Source: Acidothermales bacterium (GTDB taxonomy: Bacteria; Actinomycetota; Actinomycetes; Streptosporangiales; WHST01). Taken from it: DNA of 13,281 nt. The notes beneath the pieces were generated by a model that was not told the origin of the DNA, did not search any database, and worked only from the letters and a program-made list of their open reading frames with translations. The stretch spans positions 1 through 13,281 of the forward strand of contig JAFMQP010000060.1 of assembly GCA_017354575.1 (NCBI GenBank), in the 5' to 3' direction. The position numbers and the translations under genes are program-made. Shown piece by piece: positions 1 through 6,365 of this stretch (position 1 is the stretch's first letter; every line of letters begins with the position of its first letter).

Positions 1-335
1 CCGCGGCCACCGTCGTCCTCGCCGGCAGCGATGTCACCACCGGTGTACGCGCAACGGCGAGAGCAACCCCGCAGCCATGGGGCAGCGGTGTCCGCTTGCG
101 CCTGCAGTACGTGCAACTACGGGCACACTGCCGACTGGTGGTGAACGCGCGTGACGGCACCGAGGAGGTGGCCGGGTCGTGGGTGGCGAACGCCCGCCTC
201 GACAACAAGGACATCCCCGGCGCGAGTTCGTTGCCGCTGAACGAGATCGCGTCCATGGACGTGTACACGAGTACCGGCAAGCGTCTGGTGCACCTGATCC
301 CGACGGACTCGACACCGACGCGGACGGGTGGTTGA
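1..335 (+). CDS. Anti-sigma-factor-like protein, C-terminal part (5' end outside window)
   Basis: The reading frame is open from the left edge (first full codon at 3) to TGA at 333-335, about 110 residues. The visible part reads as one compact beta-rich domain, with the segment CRLVVNARDGTEEVAGSW followed by SLPLNEIASMDVYTSTGKRL. From memory, this pattern of an 'ARDG..EVAGSW' strand and a final 'I..(V/L)DV.T..G..LV' strand is the extracytoplasmic tail of actinobacterial zinc-finger anti-sigma factors, where a cytoplasmic N-terminal domain holds an ECF sigma factor and a membrane helix links it to this tail. The zinc finger and the helix would lie left of the window, so the role is inference. 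An internal TTG at 96 could be read as a start, but the frame stays open upstream and the homologous region begins earlier. It is followed after 2 nt by the next gene, so the two are probably co-transcribed. Confidence 0.55.
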   Translation, partial: AATVVLAGSDVTTGVRATARATPQPWGSGVRLRLQYVQLRAHCRLVVNARDGTEEVAGSWVANARLDNKDIPGASSLPLNEIASMDVYTSTGKRLVHLIPTDSTPTRTGG

Positions 336-337
336 CG

Positions 338-790
338 ATGGGAAACGCGGTAACCGTCACGCGATCGACGGCAGTCCCTGTGCTGTTCGCGCTGCGGGTC
401 GTCACCAGTGCGGGTTTGGCGGCCGACGCGGTCGTGCACTTCCACCTCGCCCGCAACTACGACGTCGTCGCGGGCGGCATCAGCCAGGGCACGCTGTTCC
501 GCGCGGAGTCGGTGGTCGCGCTGGCCGTCGCCGTACTCGTGCTCGCCGTCCGCCGCTGGTGGACCGACGCGCTCGCGTTCCTCGTCGCGGCGTCGGCGCT
601 CGTCGCCGTGCTGGCGAGCACATACGTGCACCTCGGCGCGATCGGCCCGATCCCTGACATGTACGAACCGATCTGGTACGCGGAGAAGACGCTCGTCACG
701 GTCGCCGAGGTGGTCGCCGCCGTCGCGGCACTCGCGTCGCTCGTGCTCGCACTCACCACACGGGGGCATAGACGCCGCGGGTTCGGGTAG
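338..790 (+). CDS. Four-helix membrane protein of unknown function
   Basis: A 150-residue protein starting at ATG 338, 2 nt after the preceding stop. I do not recognise the family. Hydrophobic stretches at about residues 12-38, 55-71, 76-96 and 117-140 indicate four membrane helices. A short loop at about 99-116 is rich in Gly, Pro and aromatic residues (GAIGPIPDMYEPIWYAEK), and the C-terminus is a basic tail, TRGHRRRGFG, which by the positive-inside rule should be cytoplasmic. His34 and His36 sit near the end of helix 1 and His98 near the end of helix 3; together they could bind a metal or heme, but nothing shows this. The frame also runs upstream of 338, overlapping the previous gene, but the ATG gives the best fit to the gene border. 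Its tight spacing behind the anti-sigma-like gene suggests joint expression. Confidence 0.7.
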   Translation: MGNAVTVTRSTAVPVLFALRVVTSAGLAADAVVHFHLARNYDVVAGGISQGTLFRAESVVALAVAVLVLAVRRWWTDALAFLVAASALVAVLASTYVHLGAIGPIPDMYEPIWYAEKTLVTVAEVVAAVAALASLVLALTTRGHRRRGFG

Positions 791-819
791 CCGGTCCGGC
801 GAGCCAACCGGAGGGGGCC

Positions 820-2250
820 ATGGCTGTGTCCGACGCAACTGGCGGCGCGGCTGGTCACCGGCGATTGAACGACATCACCGTCACCGAGCCCACGGTGATG
901 CGCCGCGCCGTCGCGGCCGCCGCAATCGGCAATGTCACCGAATGGTACGACTTCGGCGTTTACGGCTATCTCGCCGTCACCATCTCGAAGGTCTTCTTCA
1001 GCGGCCTGCCGCCGGCGGCCGGGCTGATCGCGACCTTCGGCTCGTTCGCCGCCGCGTTCCTGGTGCGGCCGTTCGGCGGGCTGGTGTTCGGGCCGCTGGG
1101 CGACCGGATCGGCCGCACCAAGGTGCTGTCCGCCACCGTGATACTGATGGCGCTCGGTACGTTCGTCATCGGCGTGCTGCCCGGTTACGCGAGCATCGGC
1201 GTCGCCGCGCCGATGCTGCTGCTCGGCGCGCGGCTCGTGCAGGGATTCTCCACCGGCGGTGAGTACGGCGGCGCGATGACGTTCATCGCCGAGTACTCCG
1301 CCGACCGGCGGCGCGGGTTCTTCGGCAGCTGGCTGGAGTTCGGCACGATCACCGGCTACGTCTTCGGCGCCTCGCTCGTCACCGTCCTGACCGCGGTGCT
1401 CTCGCCGCAGCAACTGCTCTCGTGGGGCTGGCGGATACCGTTCCTCATCGCGCTGCCGCTCGGCCTGGTCGGGCTGTTCCTGCGGCTGCGCCTGGAGGAG
1501 ACGCCGGCGTTCGCCAAGCTGCTCGGCGAGTCCGAGGCGCGTGAGGCGCAGACGCATGGGCTGTGGGAGATCAGGGACGTCTTCGTCAAGCACTGGCGTG
1601 CCGTGCTCGCCTGCAGCGGCATCGTCATCGCGTGGAACGTCACGAACTACATGCTGACGGCGTACGTCCCCACGTACCTGACGGCGACGCTGCCCGACCA
1701 CGGCTACCACGGCACGGATGCGACGACGGCACAGCTGTTCCAGATCGTCGTGCTGCTCCTGTTGCTCGTCGTCATCACCTTCGTCGGCCGCGTCAACGAC
1801 AGGATCGGCCGCAAGCCGGTGCTGTTCGCGGGCTCGCTCGCGCTGGTCGTGCTGTCCGTGCCCTCCGTGCTGCTGCTGCGCATCGACCGGCCGTGGGCGA
1901 CGTTCCTCGGCCTGCTCGTCATGGGCCTGATGCTGGTGTGCTTCTCGTCGACGGCGCCGTCGACGCTGCCGGCGTTGTTCCCCACGGGCATGCGGTACGG
2001 CGGGCTCGCGATCTCGTTCAACATCGCGGTTTCCCTGTTCGGCGGTACCACGTCCACCGTCATGCAGAGCCTGGTCTCGGCGACCGGTGACCTCAACTGG
2101 CCGGGCTACTACCTCGTCGCGGCAGGTGTCGTCGGCGCGGTCGCGACGTGGTTCATCAGGGAGCCCAGTGGACGCTCGCTGCCCGGCTCACCACCCGCGG
2201 CCGCCGACGAGCAGGAGGCACGTGAGCTGGCCGGCGCGTCACGTGGTTGA
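820..2250 (+). CDS. MHS-family (ProP-like) major facilitator transporter
   Basis: A 476-residue, 12-helix secondary transporter of the metabolite:H+ symporter branch of the major facilitator superfamily, the branch of ProP (proline/betaine), KgtP (2-oxoglutarate) and ShiA (shikimate). Seen directly: the family's N-terminal helix signature EWYDFGVYGY (residues 41-50), motif A GPLGDRIGRTKVL (91-103) in the loop between helices 2 and 3, the QGFSTGGEYGGA segment of helix 4, and the second-half copy of motif A, GRVNDRIGRKPVL (about 323-335). A strong ribosome site (ggaggg) lies just upstream of ATG 820. The C-terminal tail is short and lacks the long coiled coil of E. coli ProP, so osmosensing of that type is unlikely. 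The substrate cannot be read from the sequence; a carboxylate or a betaine would both fit the family. Confidence 0.88.
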   Translation: MAVSDATGGAAGHRRLNDITVTEPTVMRRAVAAAAIGNVTEWYDFGVYGYLAVTISKVFFSGLPPAAGLIATFGSFAAAFLVRPFGGLVFGPLGDRIGRTKVLSATVILMALGTFVIGVLPGYASIGVAAPMLLLGARLVQGFSTGGEYGGAMTFIAEYSADRRRGFFGSWLEFGTITGYVFGASLVTVLTAVLSPQQLLSWGWRIPFLIALPLGLVGLFLRLRLEETPAFAKLLGESEAREAQTHGLWEIRDVFVKHWRAVLACSGIVIAWNVTNYMLTAYVPTYLTATLPDHGYHGTDATTAQLFQIVVLLLLLVVITFVGRVNDRIGRKPVLFAGSLALVVLSVPSVLLLRIDRPWATFLGLLVMGLMLVCFSSTAPSTLPALFPTGMRYGGLAISFNIAVSLFGGTTSTVMQSLVSATGDLNWPGYYLVAAGVVGAVATWFIREPSGRSLPGSPPAAADEQEARELAGASRG

Positions 2251-2390
2251 GCTCGGACCCCGCGCCGCGTCGCCGCGGTGTGGTGCCCCTCACGGCCTCG
2301 GGCGCCGAGGTTCGTTACGGTGGCATGACGTCCGTGCCCTCGGGTAGCGAGTCAACAATCGGCCCATGTGACAAGGAGGCGGTGGCAGCG

Positions 2391-2618
2391 ATGTCACGTA
2401 CCCGGCTGGGACGTATCCTGGACGAGTTGGGCGTGTCCGCGGAGCTCGACGAGAAAGACGAGATCACCGACGCGGTCGTGCTGCTGAAGGTGCGTACCTC
2501 GACCGGTGACGTCGCCGTCGTGATCGAGCAGAGCCCGGAGACCAACTGGTTCGACCAGCGGGCGCTCGTGCGTTCTGCCGCGGAGATCGTCGACGGCAAC
2601 GGACTGCGCCGCCGCTGA
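2391..2618 (+). CDS. Small acidic protein of unknown function (75 aa)
   Basis: Start ATG 2391 is chosen because a near-perfect ribosome site, aaggagg (2373-2379), lies 11 nt upstream; the frame extends further 5' (ATG at 2325) but without such a site. The 75-residue product has an N-terminal basic stretch (SRTRLGR), a helical part, then an alternating strand pattern (DAVVLLKVRTSTGDVAVVIEQ), and ends in a basic tail (GNGLRRR). No signal peptide or membrane helix. I do not recognise the family. It converges with the sigma-factor gene, the two stops lying 31 nt apart, so they do not share a transcript. Codon use is like that of its neighbours, which supports a real gene. Confidence 0.65.
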   Translation: MSRTRLGRILDELGVSAELDEKDEITDAVVLLKVRTSTGDVAVVIEQSPETNWFDQRALVRSAAEIVDGNGLRRR

Positions 2619-2649
2619 ACCGCCCCGACGCGCCGCCGGCCCGGTGGTG

Positions 2650-3441
2650 TCAGGCGACCAGCTCGTCACGCAGTGACTTGAGGGTGCGGCTCAGCAGCCG
2701 CGAGACGTGCATCTGGGAGATGCCCAGGTGCTCGGCGATCTCGCTCTGGGTCTTGTTGCCGAAGAAGCGCAGCAGCACCATCTCCCGCTCGCGGTCCGGC
2801 AGCCGGTCGAGCAGCGGCCACAGCGACTCGCTGTCGATCACGTCGTCCAGCTCGACGTCGTCGGCGCCGATGGTCTCGGCGTGCGTCGGCGCGTCCTCCT
2901 CCTCGCCGACCGGCGTGTCGAGGGAGACGGGGGCGAACATGTCGTCGGTGCCCGTCGCCTCCTCGACGTCGGCAGGGGCGACCTCCAGGTAATCGGCGAG
3001 CTCGTCGACCGACGGCGGGTGCCCCAGCTCCTGGTAGAGGTCGTCGGTGGCCTCCCTGAGGCGCATCTTCAGCTCCTGCAGGCGCCTGGGCAGCCGGATC
3101 CAGCGGCGCCCGTCCCTGAAGTGCCTGCGGATCTCGCCCAGCACCGTGGGCCGGGCGAACGTCACGAAGTCGACACCGCGGCCGGGGTCGAACCGCCGCA
3201 CCGCCTCCACCAGCCCGAGGTAACCGACCTGGCTCAGCTCGTCGCGCTGCTCACCGCGGCCGGCGTACCGGTTGGTGGCCCAACGGACCAGCCAGTCGTA
3301 CTTGAGCACGAGTGCCTCGGATGCGCGCTCGCGTACGGTGTCGTCCGCGCCGTCGTCCCTGAGGGCGGCGAACAACTCGGCGTCCGTGGGTTCCTGCTGC
3401 GGTGGCACGGTCACGTCGATCACCCCCACGAACCTTGACAC
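2650..3441 (-). CDS. RNA polymerase sigma factor, SigB/SigF/SigG family
   Basis: A 263-residue alternative sigma-70 factor of the stress/development group (SigF of mycobacteria, SigB and its relatives of Streptomyces). Region 2 is at about 67-110, with QRDELSQVGYLGLVEAVRRF, the core-binding and -10-recognising helices and FVTFARPTVLGEIRRHFRD. Region 3 covers about 112-190, including RLPRRLQELKMRL. Region 4 ends with the helix-turn-helix KTQSEIAEHLGISQMHVSRLL (230-250), which reads the -35. The start is uncertain: GTG 3441 gives the longest protein but has no clear ribosome site, whereas GTG 3414 (codon 10) has a GGGGGTGAT stretch before it and begins MTVPPQQEPTD. Members of this family are normally held by an RsbW/UsfX-type anti-sigma kinase, often in the next gene; none is adjacent here, so its partner must be elsewhere. 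Confidence 0.9.
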   Translation of the reverse strand: MSRFVGVIDVTVPPQQEPTDAELFAALRDDGADDTVRERASEALVLKYDWLVRWATNRYAGRGEQRDELSQVGYLGLVEAVRRFDPGRGVDFVTFARPTVLGEIRRHFRDGRRWIRLPRRLQELKMRLREATDDLYQELGHPPSVDELADYLEVAPADVEEATGTDDMFAPVSLDTPVGEEEDAPTHAETIGADDVELDDVIDSESLWPLLDRLPDREREMVLLRFFGNKTQSEIAEHLGISQMHVSRLLSRTLKSLRDELVA

Positions 3442-3851
3442 TGCAACCGTATCGCTTCCGCGTGAACGGAGGCCAGGCGTGCCGTGCCCGGCGCGGACGG
3501 GCGTGCCGCGGTGGACTGGACCAGACCTGACGGCACGTCGGGTACGGCCGACTCGGGACGAACGCCGGAGCGTGGACCGTCCGTCACGCGATCGCTACCC
3601 GAACACGGATCGCTACGCCTTGGTGGAGTTCGCCGCTACCGGCATGCCAACAATCGCATCACGGTTGCCCTGGGATGCCTGATCTCCCAGGATTTAGCCA
3701 TGCTCGCTGCAGAACCGAAGACCCGGCCGGCGCGGCGCCGGAACGCGCCGTGCGAGCCGGGCGGCCGCGCGGCGAGCCGTCCGGTCACGACCGCTCCGTG
3801 CTCCAACGGCATCGGGTGCGACAAGGGGGCGGAGAAGTGGTACTCGCAACG
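3442..3851. other. 410-nt intergenic region between the sigma-factor and GNAT genes
   Basis: No convincing gene on either strand. It must carry the control regions of the divergent sigma-factor and acetyltransferase genes. A candidate promoter with an embedded dyad is at 3665-3693 (listed separately). A 9-bp direct repeat gatcgctac occurs at 3590-3598 and 3608-3616, one copy every 18 bp. I see no match to a tRNA or riboswitch. A long leader of about 150 nt lies between the candidate promoter and the acetyltransferase start. Confidence 0.6.
3665..3693 (+). promoter_or_regulatory. Candidate promoter with embedded dyad upstream of the GNAT gene
   Basis: TTGCCC (3665-3670), a 17-nt spacer and CAGGAT (3688-3693) resemble the actinobacterial housekeeping consensus TTGACA / TAGGAT, at 4 of 6 and 5 of 6 positions. 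A perfect 7-bp inverted repeat, cctggga (3669-3675) and tcccagg (3685-3691), with a 9-nt spacer fills the space between the two boxes and overlaps their edges, which is the usual place for a repressor operator. It could alternatively act as an RNA hairpin, but there is no T-tract, so a terminator is less likely. The regulator is unknown. Confidence 0.4.
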
Positions 3852-4427
3852 ATGAGTCGCCCTTTCCTGCCGCGGCCGGACATCCCCGACAGTCTCGTCG
3901 CCGCGGAACGCGGATACGCCCTGCGTCCCTGGCACCGCAGTGACGCACCCCTCGTGCGCGAGGCGTTCGCGCCCGAGGACATGGCACCGATGGGGCCGTG
4001 GCCGATGCGAACCGACGCGGAGGCGGTCCAGTGGATCGCCGACTGGACGCACAAGCAGGTCCAGGGCATCGGCTACGCGCTCGCCGTGCAGAGCCCGCTG
4101 GGCAGGGTGATCGGCAACGTCGCGGTGAGCGACGTCGACCGGGTGAACGGCACCGGCTGGGTCACGTACTGGACGGCGCCGTCGGCGCGCGGCCGGGGCG
4201 TCGCCACGATCGGGCTGCGCGCCCTCGCGACGTGGGCGTACACGGCGCTGGACCTGTACCGGCTGGAGCTCGGCCACCGGGTCAGCAACGCCGCGGCGTG
4301 TTCGGTGGCGAAGCGCGCGGGCTTCCAGGTGGAGGGCCTGCAGCGGGCGAAGCTGCGGCTCGAGGGCGCGCGCTACGACGTCGAGCTGCACGCGCGCCTC
4401 GCCACCGACCCCGTCCCCGACCTGTAG
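3852..4427 (+). CDS. GNAT-family N-acetyltransferase (RimJ/RimL type)
   Basis: A 191-residue enzyme that transfers acetyl from acetyl-CoA to an amino group; the substrate (a protein N-terminus, a small amine or an antibiotic) cannot be told. The N-terminal strand reads YALRPWHRSDAPLVREAF, typical of the RimJ/RimL branch. The acetyl-CoA pyrophosphate loop is SARGRGVAT (111-119), following strand 4 (GTGWVTYWTAPSARG), and the helix SNAAACSVAKRAGF (145-158) is the branch signature of Asn plus AKRAGF. There is no signal peptide, so it is cytosolic. ATG 3852 has GGAGAAG 14 nt upstream. An in-frame GTG at 3837 (adding VVLAT) has a better-spaced AAGGGGG and is a fair alternative. It converges with the Nudix-fold gene, whose stop is 52 nt away. 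Confidence 0.85.
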   Translation: MSRPFLPRPDIPDSLVAAERGYALRPWHRSDAPLVREAFAPEDMAPMGPWPMRTDAEAVQWIADWTHKQVQGIGYALAVQSPLGRVIGNVAVSDVDRVNGTGWVTYWTAPSARGRGVATIGLRALATWAYTALDLYRLELGHRVSNAAACSVAKRAGFQVEGLQRAKLRLEGARYDVELHARLATDPVPDL

Positions 4428-4479
4428 GCCCGGTCCCGCTCGCCTGGTCGTGGCGCCGTGGGGTCGGGTGCGGCGGGGG

Positions 4480-4938
4480 TCAGGTGCCGGCGCGCTGGTT
4501 GCTGCGGAGCATCGCGAGCAGGCCCTTCGGCAGCACCGGCGGGGCGCCCGGCGCCTCCAGGCTGCCGAGCGTCTGCCACCCGCCGAGCGCGATGACCGCC
4601 TCGCCCTCGGTCAGCTCGACGGTGTCGTGCTCGTACACCTGCCGGTCGGCGAACGCGCCGGCGAAGACGAAGCAGATCTCGTGCTGCCGGTAGCCGCCGT
4701 GGTCGTAGATGTTCTCGAGCACGCCGAGCGGCCGGATGCCGATCAGCTCGGTGCTCATGTCGCGCTCGACGACCCGCCGTGCGGTGTCGATGGCGCGCTC
4801 GCCGAACGCGATCGCGCCGCCGATCGGCCGGTAGTACAGCTCCCCGGTCGAGGGGTCCTCGCCCTCGAACAGGAAGACGCGGTCCGCGTACGCCGCGACC
4901 GCGAGCGCGACCGCCCTGATCGTCTCCTTGTGCCGCAT
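4480..4938 (-). CDS. Nudix-fold protein with degenerate catalytic box
   Basis: A 152-residue protein with the Nudix fold layout: an N-terminal strand (RAVALAVAAYADRVFLFEGE), the Nudix box at 41-63 beginning GAIAFGE and continuing RAIDTARR, and a C-terminal strand pair (ENIYDHGGYRQHEICFVF, 75-92). Active members hydrolyse nucleoside-diphosphate-linked compounds using the metal-binding REUxEE part of the box. Here that part reads RVVERD (55-60), so the first glutamate is Val, the second Arg and the third Asp, and the following Gly is Ser (62). Gly41 and Glu47 at the front of the box remain. It may be inactive or a binding/regulatory protein, unless Glu58 substitutes with a one-residue shift. 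No Shine-Dalgarno site precedes ATG 4938; a promoter match 8 nt away suggests a leaderless mRNA. Confidence 0.78.
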   Translation of the reverse strand: MRHKETIRAVALAVAAYADRVFLFEGEDPSTGELYYRPIGGAIAFGERAIDTARRVVERDMSTELIGIRPLGVLENIYDHGGYRQHEICFVFAGAFADRQVYEHDTVELTEGEAVIALGGWQTLGSLEAPGAPPVLPKGLLAMLRSNQRAGT

Positions 4939-4946
4939 GTGTGCAG

Positions 4947-4975
4947 AGCGTAGTCAACGTCGCGATCAGCGTCAG
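4947..4975 (-). promoter_or_regulatory. Candidate promoter for a leaderless Nudix-fold transcript
   Basis: On the minus strand, CTGACG (4975-4970) and TACGCT (4952-4947) are 17 nt apart, agreeing with TTGACA in 4 of 6 positions and with the TAnnnT -10 pattern. The -10 ends only 8 nt before ATG 4938, so transcription would start at or next to the start codon. This explains why no ribosome site is visible. Leaderless mRNAs are common in actinobacteria. The match is by eye only. Confidence 0.35.
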
Positions 4976-5053
4976 CGAACACCCCGCAACCGGGTTGTCC
5001 ACAGATTCCGACTCGGTCCGCCACGAGGCCTTCGGCGCGTCCAGACTTGGATC

Positions 5054-5263
5054 ATGGACGTGAGCGACGACGGCTACGAGCCGGTGCGGCGAGACGAGCG
5101 GGCCCGCCGGGTGCCGCCCGAGTCCCGCGCCGTGGGACAGGGGACGGAGCCGGCCGCCCAGAAGGTCCCCGCCCCGCCGCCGCTGCCGACCGCGACACCG
5201 ACGCCGCGTGCCGTGCACGCCACCGTGAAGACGCCGCCGCGCGAGGGGAGGGCTGCCGGATGA
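5054..5263 (+). CDS. Possible small proline-rich protein (69 aa), doubtful
   Basis: An ATG at 5054 opens a 69-codon frame ending at 5263. The product is hydrophilic, acidic at the N-terminus (MDVSDDGYEP), then basic, with a Pro/Ala/Thr-rich centre (KVPAPPPLPTATPTP) and no recognisable domain, signal peptide or membrane segment; it would be disordered. There is no good ribosome site, and low-complexity reading frames arise easily in high-G+C DNA. It is the best candidate in the 383-nt gap (4939-5321) between the Nudix-fold gene and korB, which otherwise holds the Nudix promoter and a short hairpin (5275-5288, CCCGC/GCGGG) beyond the korB stop. I recognise no relative. Confidence 0.25.
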   Translation: MDVSDDGYEPVRRDERARRVPPESRAVGQGTEPAAQKVPAPPPLPTATPTPRAVHATVKTPPREGRAAG

Positions 5264-5321
5264 CGCCCGGCCCACCCGCCCGAGCGGGGCCCGCGGCCTC
5301 GCACCGTTGCCGGGGCAGCCC

Positions 5322-6365
5322 TCAGGCGTCCACGCGCCAGGTGTCGCCTGCGGTCAGCAGCTCGTGCAGGTCGCCCTCGCCCTGGCTGCGGGTGGCGTCG
5401 GCGATCTGGTCGCGCATGAGCTGGTCGTAGCTGGGCCGGTCGACGGAGCGGAAGACGCCGATCGGGACGTTCGACAGGGCGCCGTCGTCGAGGCGCGACA
5501 GCGCGAACGCCGTCGTCGGGTCCGGCTGCGTCGCGTCGTGGACGAGCACCGCGGGGTCGTCGGCGGCGCAGACCTCGAGCCCAGCCGTCGTCGGGTCGCG
5601 GCGGATGCCCTTGTCGCCGTTCGCGCCGAAGACGATGCGCTCGCCGTGCGCCAGCCGGATCGTCCGGTCGTCGCGGGCATCGGGGTCCTTCAGCGGCTCG
5701 AATGCGTCGTCGTTGTAGATCGGGCAGTTCTGCAGGATCTCGACGAACGCCGCGCCCTTGTGCTCGGACGCCTGGCGTAGCACCTCGATCAGGTGCTTGC
5801 GGTCGGAGTCGACGGTGCGCGCGACGAAACTCGCCTCGGCGCCGAGCGCGAGCGACAGCGGGTTGAACGGTGCGTCGAGCGAACCGTACGGCGTCGACTT
5901 GGTCACCTTGCCCTGCTCGCTCGTCGGCGAGTACTGGCCCTTCGTCAGCCCGTAGATCCGGTTGTTGAACAGGAGGATGCGGACGTTGACGTTCCGGCGC
6001 AGCGCGTGCACGAGGTGGTTGCCGCCGATGGACAGCCCGTCGCCGTCGCCGGTCATCACCCACACCGACAGGTCGGGACGCGAGCACGCGAGGCCGGTGG
6101 CGATCGCCGGCGCGCGCCCGTGGATCGAGTGCATGCCGTACGTGTTCAGGTAGTACGGGAACCGGCTGGAGCAGCCGATGCCCGACACGATGACCATGTT
6201 CTCCCGGCGCAGTCCGAGCTCGGGCAGGAAGCTCTGGAACGCCGCCAGGATCGCGTAGTCACCGCACCCGGGGCACCAGCGCACCTCCTGGTCGCTCTTG
6301 AAGTCCTTGGCGGTCTGCTTGCTCTCGTCCACCGGGACGAGGTCGAACGCCGCGAACCTGCTCAT
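5322..6365 (-). CDS. korB: 2-oxoglutarate:ferredoxin oxidoreductase, beta subunit
   Basis: A 347-residue thiamine-diphosphate subunit. With KorA it oxidatively decarboxylates 2-oxoglutarate in the presence of CoA to succinyl-CoA and CO2 and passes two electrons to ferredoxin, replacing or supplementing the NAD-linked dehydrogenase of the citric acid cycle. Seen: four [4Fe-4S] ligand cysteines in family positions, WCPGCG (C31, C34), GIGCSS (C65) and LQNCPIYN (C214). The thiamine-diphosphate/Mg2+ motif is GDGDGLSIGGNH (107-118) followed by NNRIYGLTKGQ (134-144). Length matches KorB of Mycobacterium and Streptomyces. The start codon overlaps the korA stop in ATGA (6362-6365), showing translational coupling. 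The substrate is assigned from the KorAB subtype; pyruvate cannot be excluded from sequence alone. Confidence 0.93.
   Translation of the reverse strand: MSRFAAFDLVPVDESKQTAKDFKSDQEVRWCPGCGDYAILAAFQSFLPELGLRRENMVIVSGIGCSSRFPYYLNTYGMHSIHGRAPAIATGLACSRPDLSVWVMTGDGDGLSIGGNHLVHALRRNVNVRILLFNNRIYGLTKGQYSPTSEQGKVTKSTPYGSLDAPFNPLSLALGAEASFVARTVDSDRKHLIEVLRQASEHKGAAFVEILQNCPIYNDDAFEPLKDPDARDDRTIRLAHGERIVFGANGDKGIRRDPTTAGLEVCAADDPAVLVHDATQPDPTTAFALSRLDDGALSNVPIGVFRSVDRPSYDQLMRDQIADATRSQGEGDLHELLTAGDTWRVDA

Noticed and set aside
408..1262. 284-codon plus-strand frame over the membrane protein and MFS start
   Set aside because: Arg/Ser-rich shadow in another frame of two clear genes.
3590..3616. Two copies of gatcgctac 18 bp apart, possible iterons
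   Set aside because: Only two copies, no further units, and no replication gene nearby.
5275..5288. CCCGC/GCGGG hairpin beyond the korB stop as a terminator
   Set aside because: Five-base stem without a T-tract; such stems are frequent by chance at this G+C.
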